From CAYTPI01 sp964439625 (GTDB taxonomy: Bacteria; Chloroflexota; Anaerolineae; Aggregatilineales; UBA3940), in the NCBI GenBank assembly GCA_964439625.1, contig CAYTPI010000019.1:1-64000 (forward strand): 64,000 nt of DNA. Direction: 5' to 3'. Position numbers and translations under genes: made by a program. The notes beneath the pieces were generated by a model, which was given only the letters and a program-made list of their open reading frames with translations, ran no database searches and was not told the origin of the DNA. Below, piece after piece: positions 26,759-35,567 of this stretch; within the stretch, counting starts at the first letter, position 1, and every line of letters starts with the position of its first letter.

Positions 26759-26831
26759 CTCATGATCTTAAGCGCACAGTCAGCGGTGTGGGTCACGACT
26801 TAGACGCTTTCAGTCTCTATTCTATCCGATA

Positions 26832-28169
26832 CTACGGCAGTACGCGGTTGAGCATGCGCGGGAAGGGGATCGTCTCGCGTAGATGGTTGATGCCGCATAG
26901 CCATGTGACGGTGCGCTCGACGCCCAGCCCGAAGCCAGCGTGCGGCACGCTGCCATAGCGTCGCAGATCAAGGTACCACTGGTAGTCTTCTTTGTTGACT
27001 CCGAACGCTTCGATGCGCTGTTCGAGTAGGGCTAGGTCAGCGATGCGCTCGCTGCCCCCGGTGATCTCGCCGTAGCCTTCCGGTGCCAGCATATCCACGC
27101 TGCGGCAAATTTCAGGCCGACCCGCTACCGGGGTCATGTAGAAGGCCTTGACCGCCGTTGGGTAGTGGTAGACAAAGATTGGCGTCTCGTATAGCTCTGT
27201 GAGGGCTGTCTCGTGCGGCGAACCGAAGTCCTCGCCCCATTCAATCTTGAGCAGCGCTTTCTTTTCGGAGTCTGCTTCAGCCTCGTAGAGTGCTTGCAGC
27301 TTGGCAACGGCGTCATCATAACTGATGCGCGGGAAGGGCGCTTTGACCTTCTCTAGCGGGGCCGTGTCGCGCTCTAAAACAGCCAGTTCGTTCTGGCGCT
27401 CGTTAAGCACCGTCTGCACGATATAGCTGACAAACTGTTCTTCGGCGTCCATCAGGTCTTCGAGGCTGTAGAAGGCCATCTCCGGCTCCACCATCCAGAA
27501 TTCGGTCAGGTGGCGGCGCGTCTTAGATTTTTCCGCCCGGAAGGTCGGCCCGAAGCAGTAGACTTTGCCAAACGACATGATATTGGCCTCGTTGTACAAC
27601 TGCCCTGTCTGTGATAAGTAGGTTGGGTCGCCAAAATAATCGACCTCGAACAGGTTGGTGGTGTTCTCACCGGCAGTTGGGGTAATGATCGGCGTGTCCA
27701 TGTTGAGGTAGCCGTTGTCATCCAGCCAATTGCGGATCGCCTTGATCACCGTAGCGCGGATGCGTAACACGGCCCACTGCTGTGACGAGCGCAGCCACAG
27801 GTGACGATTGTCCATCAAGAACTCGATGCCGTGATCTTTCGGCTGAATTGGGTACTCCTCGGCGATCTGGTAGATTTCCAGCCCACTGACGCCGACCTCG
27901 AACTTGCCCGGTACACCCGGTGCGCGATCATCAGCGCGGACGGTGCCTGTGATGCTCAGGGCGGACTCTTGCGTCAGTGTTTGGGCTTCCTCGAATAATT
28001 CCTCGCTAACATCGCCCTTGAACACGACGCATTGTACAATGCCCGTGCCGTCGCGCACTTGAATGAACTGTAGTTTGCCTTTGCCTGTCCTATTGTAGAC
28101 CCAACCACGCAGTGTGACTGCTTGCCCGTCGTAGTCGGCGATGTTCTCTATACTGATTAACTCTGCCAC
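26832..28169 (-). CDS. asnS: Asparaginyl-tRNA synthetase
   Basis: 445 residues. An OB-fold anticodon-binding domain comes first (VTLRGWVYNRTGKGKLQFIQ, VRDGTGIVQCVVF). The class II catalytic core has motif 2 as FRAEKSKTRRHLTEFWMVEP and motif 3 as GFGLGVERTVTWLCG, ending with the AsnRS-specific HLRETIPFPRMLNR; AspRS enzymes instead carry a longer insertion and different end. It charges tRNA-Asn with asparagine in the cytoplasm. GTG start at 28169. It is divergent from the small membrane gene at 28273. Confidence 0.95.
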   Translation of the reverse strand: MAELISIENIADYDGQAVTLRGWVYNRTGKGKLQFIQVRDGTGIVQCVVFKGDVSEELFEEAQTLTQESALSITGTVRADDRAPGVPGKFEVGVSGLEIYQIAEEYPIQPKDHGIEFLMDNRHLWLRSSQQWAVLRIRATVIKAIRNWLDDNGYLNMDTPIITPTAGENTTNLFEVDYFGDPTYLSQTGQLYNEANIMSFGKVYCFGPTFRAEKSKTRRHLTEFWMVEPEMAFYSLEDLMDAEEQFVSYIVQTVLNERQNELAVLERDTAPLEKVKAPFPRISYDDAVAKLQALYEAEADSEKKALLKIEWGEDFGSPHETALTELYETPIFVYHYPTAVKAFYMTPVAGRPEICRSVDMLAPEGYGEITGGSERIADLALLEQRIEAFGVNKEDYQWYLDLRRYGSVPHAGFGLGVERTVTWLCGINHLRETIPFPRMLNRVLP

Positions 28170-28272
28170 CGCAAGTCTCTTTCTATACTGGGGAGTGTGT
28201 TAGCGTTATTGTAGCGCAAAGTGACACTGGCAATGGTTTAAGTCGCAGAGTCCGTGTAAGTGAGCTGTCTTC

Positions 28273-28590
28273 GTGAAAGTGAAATGTATGAATATCGCAT
28301 TATTTTGGTCGGCTGTCTTCATCATCCTTGGCGCGGTACTGGCAACCTTGGGCGTCATCGTCTTGGTTCATAGGCGGGTGGCGATCAACGTGATGGGCCT
28401 TCAACTGACTTACGGTGCAGGCCGTGCGGTGGTATTTGGCTTCTCGTTGATCAGCGGGAGTATGTTCATGGTCTTGTCTGGTATACGCGCTCAGTATGAG
28501 TTGTTTTGCGTCGGTGCCACGTTGCTGCTGTTACTGAACCCCTCGTTTGGGCTGCTGGCATTCATCAAGCAGTACCGCCGTAAACCTTGA
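28273..28590 (+). CDS. Small membrane protein (hypothetical)
   Basis: 105 residues with about three hydrophobic helices (about 6-30, 44-68, 75-96) and a basic C-terminus (KQYRRKP). No motif I recognise. Start could be GTG at 28273 or ATG at 28288; neither has a strong ribosome site. It lies 69 bp upstream of the phosphohexomutase gene and could be co-transcribed with it. Confidence 0.55.
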   Translation: MKVKCMNIALFWSAVFIILGAVLATLGVIVLVHRRVAINVMGLQLTYGAGRAVVFGFSLISGSMFMVLSGIRAQYELFCVGATLLLLLNPSFGLLAFIKQYRRKP

Positions 28591-28659
28591 TATTGTGCAA
28601 GCCCGGCACAGTACGGTACCCTTCTTGCGCAAAAATTCTGACCACCTACTGGAGTTTCC

Positions 28660-30102
28660 ATGACGATCCGCTTCGGCACCGATGGTTGGCGTGCCGTCAT
28701 CTCAGAAACGTTCACCTTTAACAATTTACGCATTCTGTCGCAGGCCATCGCTGATATGGTTCGTAACGACGTCCTAAAAATCAACGAGCAGGAAGACCCA
28801 CATGTCGTCGTTGGTTTTGACACACGCTTCCTCTCTGACCGTTACGCGCTTGAAGTCGCCCGTGTAATGGCAGCGAATGGCATCAAAGCGTTGTTGACCA
28901 ATAAAGACTGCCCTACGCCGACGTTGTCATGGGCGGTCAAAAATACGGGTGCTTCGGCGGGCATTATGGTGACCGCCAGCCACAACGCGCCGCGTTACAA
29001 CGGCATCAAACTGAAGGCGTCCTTCGGGGGCGGCATCAGCAAAGAGACCAGCCGTTTGGTGGAGTCTTACTTAGAGCGTAATGAAGCGCGTGCGCGTGGC
29101 CCCAACTTGATCGACTATGATTTTGGCGAGAAGCGCGGCATGATCGAGCGTTACAACCCAGCCCCCAGCTACTACCAACACCTCCGCAGTTTGATCGATC
29201 TAGACGCGATCTGTGCGGCTGACCCCGGTGTGGTGCATGATGCCATGTATGGCTCAGGGCGGGGGTACATTCGGGCGCTGCTGGGTGGAGTCGGCTGCCA
29301 GATACATGAGATCCGTGGCGAGATGAACCCCGGCTTTGGTGGCATTCACCCTGAGCCGATCTATAAATATTTGGGTGCGCTGGCTGCCGCTATCCAATCG
29401 ACGTCGGGCAATGTGGGCGTCGCCACCGATGGCGACGCAGACCGTATCGGCGCCATGGATGAGAATGGTCGCTTCATTGATCCGCATCACATCATGGCGC
29501 TGACGCTTAAGTATCTCGTCGAAGAGCGCAAGATGAGCGGCACGGTTGTGCGCACTGTCTCGACAACGCGCATGTTGGATCGCTTATGCGACAAGTACGG
29601 CCTGCCTTTGGTTGAAACACCCGTGGGCTTCAACCACATCGCTGACTTGATGATGAATGATGACGTGTTGATCGGCGGCGAGGAGTCCGGCGGCATCAGC
29701 ATTAAGGGGCATATCCCTGAAGGCGATGGCGTTCTGATGGCGCTGCTGCTTCTAGAGATCGTCGCTACAAGTGGCAAAACTTTGGGTAAATTAATCGATG
29801 AGCTACGCGACGAGGTTGGGCAGACTTTCTATGCCCGTACCGACCTGCGCCTCAAGCGTGCCGTTCATAAGAGTGAAATAGTTAAACGCCTCTCTGAGGA
29901 CGCACCCAAGCAGATCGCCGGGATCAACGTGACACAGGTCTCGACGACCGATGGGGCCAAGTACATCATGGAAGACGAAAGCTGGCTGTTGATTCGCCCA
30001 AGTGGCACCGAGCCGGTGCTGCGCGTCTATGCTGAAGGGCGCAGCCAAGAAGGGCAGGCTGGTCTGTTGGCTTACGGTGAACAGATTGCCGAGAGTGTGT
30101 AG
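28660..30102 (+). CDS. Phosphoglucomutase/phosphomannomutase family protein
   Basis: 480 residues, complete alpha-D-phosphohexomutase. The phosphoserine loop is TASHNAPRYNGIK, the metal loop DGDADRIGA, the sugar-binding loop GGEESGGISIKGHIPE and the phosphate-binding loop RPSGTEPVLRVYAEG. It interconverts hexose 1- and 6-phosphates and so feeds nucleotide-sugar formation, in line with the many glycosyltransferases in the window; which hexose cannot be decided by eye. GGAG lies 6 bases before the ATG. Confidence 0.92.
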   Translation: MTIRFGTDGWRAVISETFTFNNLRILSQAIADMVRNDVLKINEQEDPHVVVGFDTRFLSDRYALEVARVMAANGIKALLTNKDCPTPTLSWAVKNTGASAGIMVTASHNAPRYNGIKLKASFGGGISKETSRLVESYLERNEARARGPNLIDYDFGEKRGMIERYNPAPSYYQHLRSLIDLDAICAADPGVVHDAMYGSGRGYIRALLGGVGCQIHEIRGEMNPGFGGIHPEPIYKYLGALAAAIQSTSGNVGVATDGDADRIGAMDENGRFIDPHHIMALTLKYLVEERKMSGTVVRTVSTTRMLDRLCDKYGLPLVETPVGFNHIADLMMNDDVLIGGEESGGISIKGHIPEGDGVLMALLLLEIVATSGKTLGKLIDELRDEVGQTFYARTDLRLKRAVHKSEIVKRLSEDAPKQIAGINVTQVSTTDGAKYIMEDESWLLIRPSGTEPVLRVYAEGRSQEGQAGLLAYGEQIAESV

Positions 30103-30290
30103 TTAGAGGATGGCAATCAACCTCCACCTTACATCACTTGCTAGCTGCCATAAGCTGCTTCAAGTTTGTACGAGGTTTGCGTTTGAAAGGTAAACTAACG
30201 TGTCCTCTCTACGAGCCTGAACTGAGATGATGCGCTAGGTCGGGCTATTCAACCATTCTAGCTCGTTTGGCTGCATGTCCTGGCTATCTC

Positions 30291-30680
30291 TCAGATTTCA
30301 GACGACCCCATTTCTAACGCAGCGATTGCCTCCGCGGCAACATCACTGACGCTGCGGGTGGTGGGCATGCCGGGCATTGCGCTACGGTCATCGGCGAGAT
30401 GCGTTTCTAGTAAGCCAATGTGCGAGGCATTCCCCGTGCGTCCGATCAACCAGATAGCGGCGGCTAATACACCGCTCTGTTCATGCTGGAGCAGCGGTAG
30501 TGCGTGCGGCAGGGTCGCTTTACCAAATGATTCAAGCTTGAAAGCTGCTTCCCAACGGCGGCGTAGGTGATTATCTGTAACGATTGCAATCAAATGCGGC
30601 TGGCTGATCTGCGGTGTGAGGTCGTCTGGTGCCAAGATAAGATTAACGCGCCACTCATTCGTTGAAGATGCTCCAAACAA
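30291..30680 (-). CDS. HEAT-repeat-like protein, start uncertain
   Basis: From a TTG at 30680 it has 129 residues. Residues about 35-125 show HEAT-type helix pairs (LRRRWEAAFKLESFGKATLP, SGVLAAAIWLIGRTGNASHI, VSDVAAEAIAALE). The frame is open up to 30770, but that part overlaps the end of the lipoprotein gene by more than 100 bp and reads as shadow sequence. A later TTG at 30635 would give 114 residues with almost no overlap. None has a ribosome site; translation probably depends on the lipoprotein gene upstream. HEAT repeats are protein-binding; no partner is evident. Confidence 0.55.
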   Translation of the reverse strand: MFGASSTNEWRVNLILAPDDLTPQISQPHLIAIVTDNHLRRRWEAAFKLESFGKATLPHALPLLQHEQSGVLAAAIWLIGRTGNASHIGLLETHLADDRSAMPGMPTTRSVSDVAAEAIAALEMGSSEI

Positions 30681-31347
30681 GGTCTGTGCCGACGATGTTG
30701 TCGTTGAAGCGCTCAACGGTTTCACCCGTGCCGCAGGCTTCCACTTGGAAGTCCCAAAAACCCTCGGCAATGCTCAATTCAACGAAGGTGTTCGGTGGGA
30801 TTGTTTGATCCGATGCAAGGCGATCCTGGCCCCATTCACCTGTGCCGTTGGGCCGGGCGTACAAGAAGCACAATTCTCTATCCGATAGATTTTCGATGGT
30901 CAGGTTGGCTGGATCCAACTCAAAAGTAAAGTCACCCCCATCTAGCTCGATGTTATATATCCCCAAGATAACGTTACCAAAGCAATCAATGGCGATCACA
31001 TCATAGAAGCCGTAGACAATCGCTGAAATAGTGTAGGAGCCGCCGGGCGGCACGGTGACATCGCGTAGTTGGTTGCCAAACGTCGGCTGCCCGGTCTCGT
31101 CGATCAAGAATTCACAGGTTTCGATGCCCGTGCGGTTGATCAACTCAATCGATGATTGAACGGCAGGGGTCGCTGTTGGCACAGGGGTTGCCGTTGGCAG
31201 TGGGGTTGGAGTCAGTGTCGGTGTTGGTATGGGCGTGGGTGTTGGTGTTGGCTCTGGTGCCAGAAAACCGCCGCAGGCTAATGATGCAAGGGCAAGGGCC
31301 AAGGCTGGGAACAACAACAGCGAGCGCTTCTTGGATTGGGCGAACAT
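30655..31347 (-). CDS. Lipoprotein with Thr/Pro linker (hypothetical)
   Basis: 230 residues. The signal peptide ends in LASLACGG (lipobox Cys25), followed by a (P-T)n linker at about 30-62. The body (about 65-230) is beta-rich with aromatic and Cys residues (GIETCEFLIDE, AIDCFG, LCFLYARP, VEACGTG) and may hold disulfides; the NLTIENLSDRELCFLY part repeats the style of IELINRTGIETCEFLI, suggesting two related beta domains. GAGGAG lies about 7 bases before the ATG. The role is unknown; it is an anchored surface protein. Confidence 0.7.
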   Translation of the reverse strand: MFAQSKKRSLLLFPALALALASLACGGFLAPEPTPTPTPIPTPTLTPTPLPTATPVPTATPAVQSSIELINRTGIETCEFLIDETGQPTFGNQLRDVTVPPGGSYTISAIVYGFYDVIAIDCFGNVILGIYNIELDGGDFTFELDPANLTIENLSDRELCFLYARPNGTGEWGQDRLASDQTIPPNTFVELSIAEGFWDFQVEACGTGETVERFNDNIVGTDLVWSIFNE

Positions 31348-31412
31348 GTTCTTCTCCTCTTTGGGGTGTCCATGTTTGGGTTAATAAGAATAAAACTGAA
31401 TGTACTAGGAGC

Positions 31413-31494
31413 CTATCCATAAATTCGCTACGCTCATTTTGGAATGGGCTTGATTAGGTATCTCCCGCAAATTGCTGATGCAATTTATGGATAG
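31413..31494. repeat. 82-bp element bounded by perfect 13-bp inverted repeats
   Basis: CTATCCATAAATT (31413-31425) and AATTTATGGATAG (31482-31494) are exact inverted copies. The size and ends fit a small non-autonomous element (MITE-like) or the fused ends of a lost insertion sequence. No clear target-site duplication is visible. Alternatively it is a long-stem structure in the lipoprotein leader region. Confidence 0.45.
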
Positions 31495-31648
31495 ATAGTA
31501 GTGTAACCACAGAAGGTTCACATATCACTGCATGCGAATGAATTCCCACGATATCAATTATTTCCCCATAATAATATTTTCGCGATTGTACTAAAGAGCA
31601 TTATAGTGCATCTGCCAACGTGGACAACTGACCCACTAGTCGGGAGCC

Positions 31649-31702
31649 GGGGCTGTTGGGCATGCCTCAGGACGAACGACGAGGCGCTGTTCCGCCAGCC
31701 CC
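31649..31702. other. Nested palindrome downstream of coaX
   Basis: GGGGCTG (31649-31655) pairs with CAGCCCC (31696-31702), and within it GCCTC near 31664 pairs with GAGGC near 31681. It lies 29 bp after coaX on the minus strand. It lacks a T run, so it could be a Rho-dependent end, an RNA stabiliser or a small structured RNA. Confidence 0.35.
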
Positions 31703-31730
31703 TTGAGGGTTTATCGCCACAACAGTGACT

Positions 31731-32525
31731 TCAATCCGCTGCGCCACTGGCAATAGATGTGGTGTTTCGCTCCCAGATAGTCCGCAGCCCTTCGAGCGTC
31801 AAGTTAGGGGCAACAATGTCGATCACGGTGACGCTCTCTTTGAAGACCGGTGCCAACCCACCAGTGGCGATCACTTTGACTGCACCGCTGCTTAGTTCTC
31901 CCTTGATCTGCATAATCAACCCGCTGATCATGTGACTGTAGCCGAGAAACAGGCCGCTTTGCATGGCGGTGACGGTGTTGCGACCGATTGCGCTGGGTGG
32001 TGGTTCAAGGTCAACAGAACGCAAGAGTGCAGCGCGGTTGACGAGGGCGTCATGTGCAAGGCCGATGCCAGGGGAAATCGCCCCGCCGATGTAGGCTCCA
32101 TCTTCCCGAATGGCGTCGAAAGTTGTTGCTGTGCCAAAATCGACGCAGATGGCAGGGCCACCATACAAGTTATGGATGGCTGCTGCATTCACGATGCGGT
32201 CTGGGCCGACTTCGCTGGGATTGTCTACATCCAGCTTGATGCCTGTGTCGGTTTCTGGCCCGACCACCAGCGGTTTCAAGCCAAGGTAGTCTTGGCACAA
32301 TTTGCGAAAGGTTGCGGTTAAACCCGGCACGACGCTGGCGAGTACAATCGCATCAACCGCGTCGAAGGCAAAGCCGCGGCTTTCAAAAAAGCTGTTCAGC
32401 AGTACGGCATACTCGTCACCCATTTTTTCATGGATGGTGCGCGCCCGCCAGGCAGCCCGCCACGCCTCTTGATCATAGAGGCCAAAGTGCAAGTTGGTAT
32501 TGCCAATGTCGATTGTCAGCAGCAT
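31731..32525 (-). CDS. coaX: Type III pantothenate kinase
   Basis: 264 residues from the ATG at 32525. The frame is open to 32738, but DIGNTN must lie at the N-terminus in this family, so the short form is right. Phosphorylates pantothenate, the first step of CoA synthesis. Visible are the phosphate loop TIDIGNTNLHFG, GPDRIVNAAA, CVDFGTATTFDAI, GGAISPGIGL and ATGGLAPVF, all in the right order for the ASKHA fold. Type III enzymes need a monovalent cation and resist CoA feedback (family knowledge). It is divergent from the membrane protein gene at 32640. Confidence 0.95.
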   Translation of the reverse strand: MLLTIDIGNTNLHFGLYDQEAWRAAWRARTIHEKMGDEYAVLLNSFFESRGFAFDAVDAIVLASVVPGLTATFRKLCQDYLGLKPLVVGPETDTGIKLDVDNPSEVGPDRIVNAAAIHNLYGGPAICVDFGTATTFDAIREDGAYIGGAISPGIGLAHDALVNRAALLRSVDLEPPPSAIGRNTVTAMQSGLFLGYSHMISGLIMQIKGELSSGAVKVIATGGLAPVFKESVTVIDIVAPNLTLEGLRTIWERNTTSIASGAAD

Positions 32526-32639
32526 GGTTCGATTCTTTATCGTAAAATTAGATATGCTCTGATTATCCCAATAAGGTGGGTGTCCTGACAACCTCAACTT
32601 TGGCATACTCAGCTTAGCGTAACTAAGGAAGGTGAACCG

Positions 32640-33224
32640 ATGCAGGTACAACTGCCCGCAGATGAATTCCGCTATACGCTGATGTGCACAGCGCTGCATA
32701 CACTTGGCGGGGTTGGGACTGCTTTTACGTGGACGCAAAGCGATGGGTCGCTGCTGTCGGTGCTGGTGATTGGGTTGGCTGCACTGACCTTGCTGCTGGC
32801 CCTCACGTGGATCGTCAGTGTGTGGTACATGCCGCTGGGCCTATGGCTGGTGTGGCCCCTCTTCACCGCTGTTGGATGGGCATTATCCGGGGTATTGGTC
32901 GCTGTTTATCTGTTTGTGTTTACAATTCCAATGGTTTGGTTTGCCCCTATCATTGGCCTGCTGTTGTTTACGGGCATCAGCATGACAATTGCGATCTTCC
33001 AGTGGCAGGCGATGATCTTCGTCAAGCTGGCGCCGTCGTTTTACTGGGTCTGGACGAACGTCTTGGGCTGGGGCTTTGGCTGGCTGCTGGGGTTTGGGTT
33101 GGGCTACCCGCTGTACCGCTTTATTGACCCTGCGGTGGGCTACCTCGCTGGGGCGGTTGTGATGGGCGGCGTTATCGGGTTGTTTCAGGGAGTTGGCTTA
33201 CCGCAAGCCCTGCGCGAGGGCTAG
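32640..33224 (+). CDS. Polytopic membrane protein (hypothetical)
   Basis: 194 residues with about five membrane helices (about 15-65, 67-100, 100-125 and 135-190), rich in Trp, Gly and Leu. GWGFGWLLGFGLGYPLYR, then GYLAGAVVMGGVIGLFQGV, suggests tight glycine helix packing as in GlpM-like small membrane proteins, but I recognise no family. AAGGAAGGTG lies just before the ATG. It ends 114 bp from the converging GNAT gene. Confidence 0.6.
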   Translation: MQVQLPADEFRYTLMCTALHTLGGVGTAFTWTQSDGSLLSVLVIGLAALTLLLALTWIVSVWYMPLGLWLVWPLFTAVGWALSGVLVAVYLFVFTIPMVWFAPIIGLLLFTGISMTIAIFQWQAMIFVKLAPSFYWVWTNVLGWGFGWLLGFGLGYPLYRFIDPAVGYLAGAVVMGGVIGLFQGVGLPQALREG

Positions 33225-33338
33225 CTGCTTCTGGCTTCTTCGCCGTGCCAAAGCATGTACCAGCCCTACTTGTTTTCTTTTGACGTTGTTTGCAGTCACT
33301 CTAACGGTGCATATATTTCTCGTCACCGGAGAAGGCGC

Positions 33339-34025
33339 TTAAACGTCAACCCGACGCAGAACAGTGAAGGTCGTCTCTTTGATCAACTCGAAGCCCAGTT
33401 TCTCATAGGCGGCAATGGCTGGTGCATTGTCTGCGAAGGCATGCAGGAAGGGGGTCTTGCCTGCTTGCATAATCACCTGCATCACCTTGCTGCTGAGGAT
33501 GCTGGCAAGCCCCTGCCGCCGATGGTCAGGGTGGGTACACACCGCACTGATCTCCACGTAATCGTCGAGCGCTAAGCGCTGACCCGCCATAGCAATCAAC
33601 TGACCCGCCACCCGTACCCCGAAGTAGCGCCCCAGCAAGTAGGTGCGGGCTTCAAACGGGCCTGGCTCCGTCAGCGCCACCAAGGCTTGCATAGCGGGGG
33701 CATCGGCTGCACCTAACTCAATGATTGCCGTCTGGCTGGTGTCAACGGGCATTGGGTCGGTACACAGCATCCGCACGCCTCTGCCTTCACGCTCAAACAC
33801 CCAATAGGGCGACTCAAGTCCGTCTAAGCTCCCAACAGCTGCTGTGTCACCGGGTTGGTGCAGCATGGCTAGGTCTCGCAGCGTGTCCTCAGCCACATAT
33901 TTGACGGCTGTAATCGGTGAGATATCGGCTGGGTAGCGGACCGCGTTGCCTTCGCGCACAGCCAAATGCTGATGCGGGCCAGTCAGGGCGTACCATGCCG
34001 GGTTCTCTAGCTGTTCGCGTGACAT
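33339..34025 (-). CDS. GNAT-family N-acetyltransferase
   Basis: 228 residues. The N-terminal half is a degenerate GNAT-like or ligand-binding lobe. The C-terminal half is the active fold: ISAVCTHPDHRRQGLASILS gives motif A (the R/QxxGxG/A pyrophosphate loop) and NAPAIAAYEKLGFELIKE gives motif B, as in FR47-like proteins. The acceptor is unknown. The start codon directly abuts the stop of the GT-C gene at 34026, so it is the last gene of the GT-C run; sugar or glycolipid acetylation is possible but unproven. Confidence 0.88.
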   Translation of the reverse strand: MSREQLENPAWYALTGPHQHLAVREGNAVRYPADISPITAVKYVAEDTLRDLAMLHQPGDTAAVGSLDGLESPYWVFEREGRGVRMLCTDPMPVDTSQTAIIELGAADAPAMQALVALTEPGPFEARTYLLGRYFGVRVAGQLIAMAGQRLALDDYVEISAVCTHPDHRRQGLASILSSKVMQVIMQAGKTPFLHAFADNAPAIAAYEKLGFELIKETTFTVLRRVDV

Positions 34026-35567
34026 TCATTCCACCTCGATGACTCGGTATATGCTGACCGGGTCTTGCTCCTGCCAGCTTTCGGTTGTGTACACATGCTC
34101 AAGAGTGGTGCCATTTGGTCCCTCGATTGCCACACCGGCACCCAGCCACTCGACGATGTAGATCGGTGTTTGTGCCGCCCACCATGCCTCGAAGCGCTCG
34201 CGCTGTTCGGCGCTGTTTGGGTTGTTCAAGTGCATATCACTGAGGCGTGGGCCGAGGTGCGTCCGGGTATGTAAGATGGTGGTGTTGTGCCCGACACCGG
34301 TTACCCGTCCAGTCTGCACTTCGTCCATGAAATAACGCACCACGTCTTGGTAGCGATAGCCACTGGTTGTGTCGGTGATATACACACGGTAGTCATAGGT
34401 GGTCAGGTTGGCTTCTGGTGGGTTTTGGTATAAGTGTCTATTGAATGCGATCATCGGCGTTACCGTGATGAGCAAGGCGGCTGGTAGTGCCCAACGTGTA
34501 TCAAAACGCTCTGCGCTCGCTGTCAAACCGATAGCTGCCAGCACCACAAACGCGGCGGTATTTGGCAGCAGGTAGCGTGTGGCGATATCGTCGGTGGCGG
34601 TTGGGCGGCTGGCGAGCACGGGCACGAGCGCAAAGGCCACGGCTGGTACCAGCAGAAACAGTACAGCTTGCCAGCGATGCTGATCAGTAGTAGCGAAGAT
34701 GACAGCGCCGAAGGCAAACAGCAGCATAGCGGGGCCAGCATACTTCCAGCCGATTTCGAGCAGTACGCCGATATCCCGTGGGGTGCGTTGAAGAAAAGCC
34801 TGCAACCCAAAGCGACCCATACCCGTGTTAGCATAGCGGAAGGTGTGCGTGTCGTGTGGGGTGGTGCCTGCCACTGCTGCTATCTGGTAGATTGCTAACG
34901 TCAGGCCAACGGCTGTGATGATCGACACGGCTGCGATCAAAACGCCCTTAGCCAACCGCGGATTCCGCCAGGTGTTAGGTGCCTGCTTCAGTATTCCAAA
35001 AGCGATTAAGGCGACCAAGGGCATGACCAAATACGGTGCGGCGGCGGGCTTGGTCAGCAGGGCGGCTGCGAACGAGAGCGTCAACGGGAGGGCCAACCAC
35101 CAGCGCGGGCGGTGTGCTAGATGCAGTGAAGCCACCAGCGTCAGCGTGCCGAAGGCTACCATCATGGGGTCAACTAGGGCCTGCCGCTCATGGAACACCG
35201 CCATCGGCAGTAGGGCGTAGAGCACACCCGCGACAGCTCCAGTTAGGCGGTTGTCGAGCAGGCGGCCCAGCGTGATGCAGCCCGCCATACTGACTGCGGC
35301 AAACAGTACGGTCAGGTAGCGTGCGAGCCAAGGTCCCTCAGGCCCAGTCGGGTTGAACTGCGCCAGCGTAAAAACATAGAGCCACTTGTTCTGTTCCAAG
35401 CCGTCGAAGGTGTCGCCCGCCATCACCACGTTGTGCGCCCGAGCGAGGTGTAGTACCTCATCGGTGAACATCGGCAGGGCCATCACGCGGTGCAGCCGCA
35501 GCAGCGCGCCCACACATATAATGATGACGGCACACCAGGTCAGTGTGTTGGGTCGCAGGCGGGGCAT
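34026..35567 (-). CDS. GT-C membrane glycosyltransferase, short form
   Basis: 513 residues, about ten to eleven helices. LPMFTDEVLHLARA carries the acidic pair of the first outer loop; GLEQNKWLY, NPTGPEGPW and FHERQALVDPMM follow. After the last TM (near 385) there is only a short soluble part (GHNTTILHTRTHLGPRLSDM, then IYIVEW), so it lacks the about 300-residue tail of the next three upstream copies, which suggests that either those copies gained or this one lost a module. Its ATG shares one base with the stop of the 35567 gene (TAATG), so translation is coupled. Confidence 0.82.
   Translation of the reverse strand: MPRLRPNTLTWCAVIIICVGALLRLHRVMALPMFTDEVLHLARAHNVVMAGDTFDGLEQNKWLYVFTLAQFNPTGPEGPWLARYLTVLFAAVSMAGCITLGRLLDNRLTGAVAGVLYALLPMAVFHERQALVDPMMVAFGTLTLVASLHLAHRPRWWLALPLTLSFAAALLTKPAAAPYLVMPLVALIAFGILKQAPNTWRNPRLAKGVLIAAVSIITAVGLTLAIYQIAAVAGTTPHDTHTFRYANTGMGRFGLQAFLQRTPRDIGVLLEIGWKYAGPAMLLFAFGAVIFATTDQHRWQAVLFLLVPAVAFALVPVLASRPTATDDIATRYLLPNTAAFVVLAAIGLTASAERFDTRWALPAALLITVTPMIAFNRHLYQNPPEANLTTYDYRVYITDTTSGYRYQDVVRYFMDEVQTGRVTGVGHNTTILHTRTHLGPRLSDMHLNNPNSAEQRERFEAWWAAQTPIYIVEWLGAGVAIEGPNGTTLEHVYTTESWQEQDPVSIYRVIEVE

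Larger units (their letters stand above)
31348..31730. other. 383-bp intergenic region with two inverted-repeat structures
   Basis: Between the coaX end and the lipoprotein start on the minus strand. It holds the 82-bp element at 31413-31494 and the nested palindrome at 31649-31702, described separately, plus the lipoprotein promoter. No reading frame looks real here. Confidence 0.5.
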
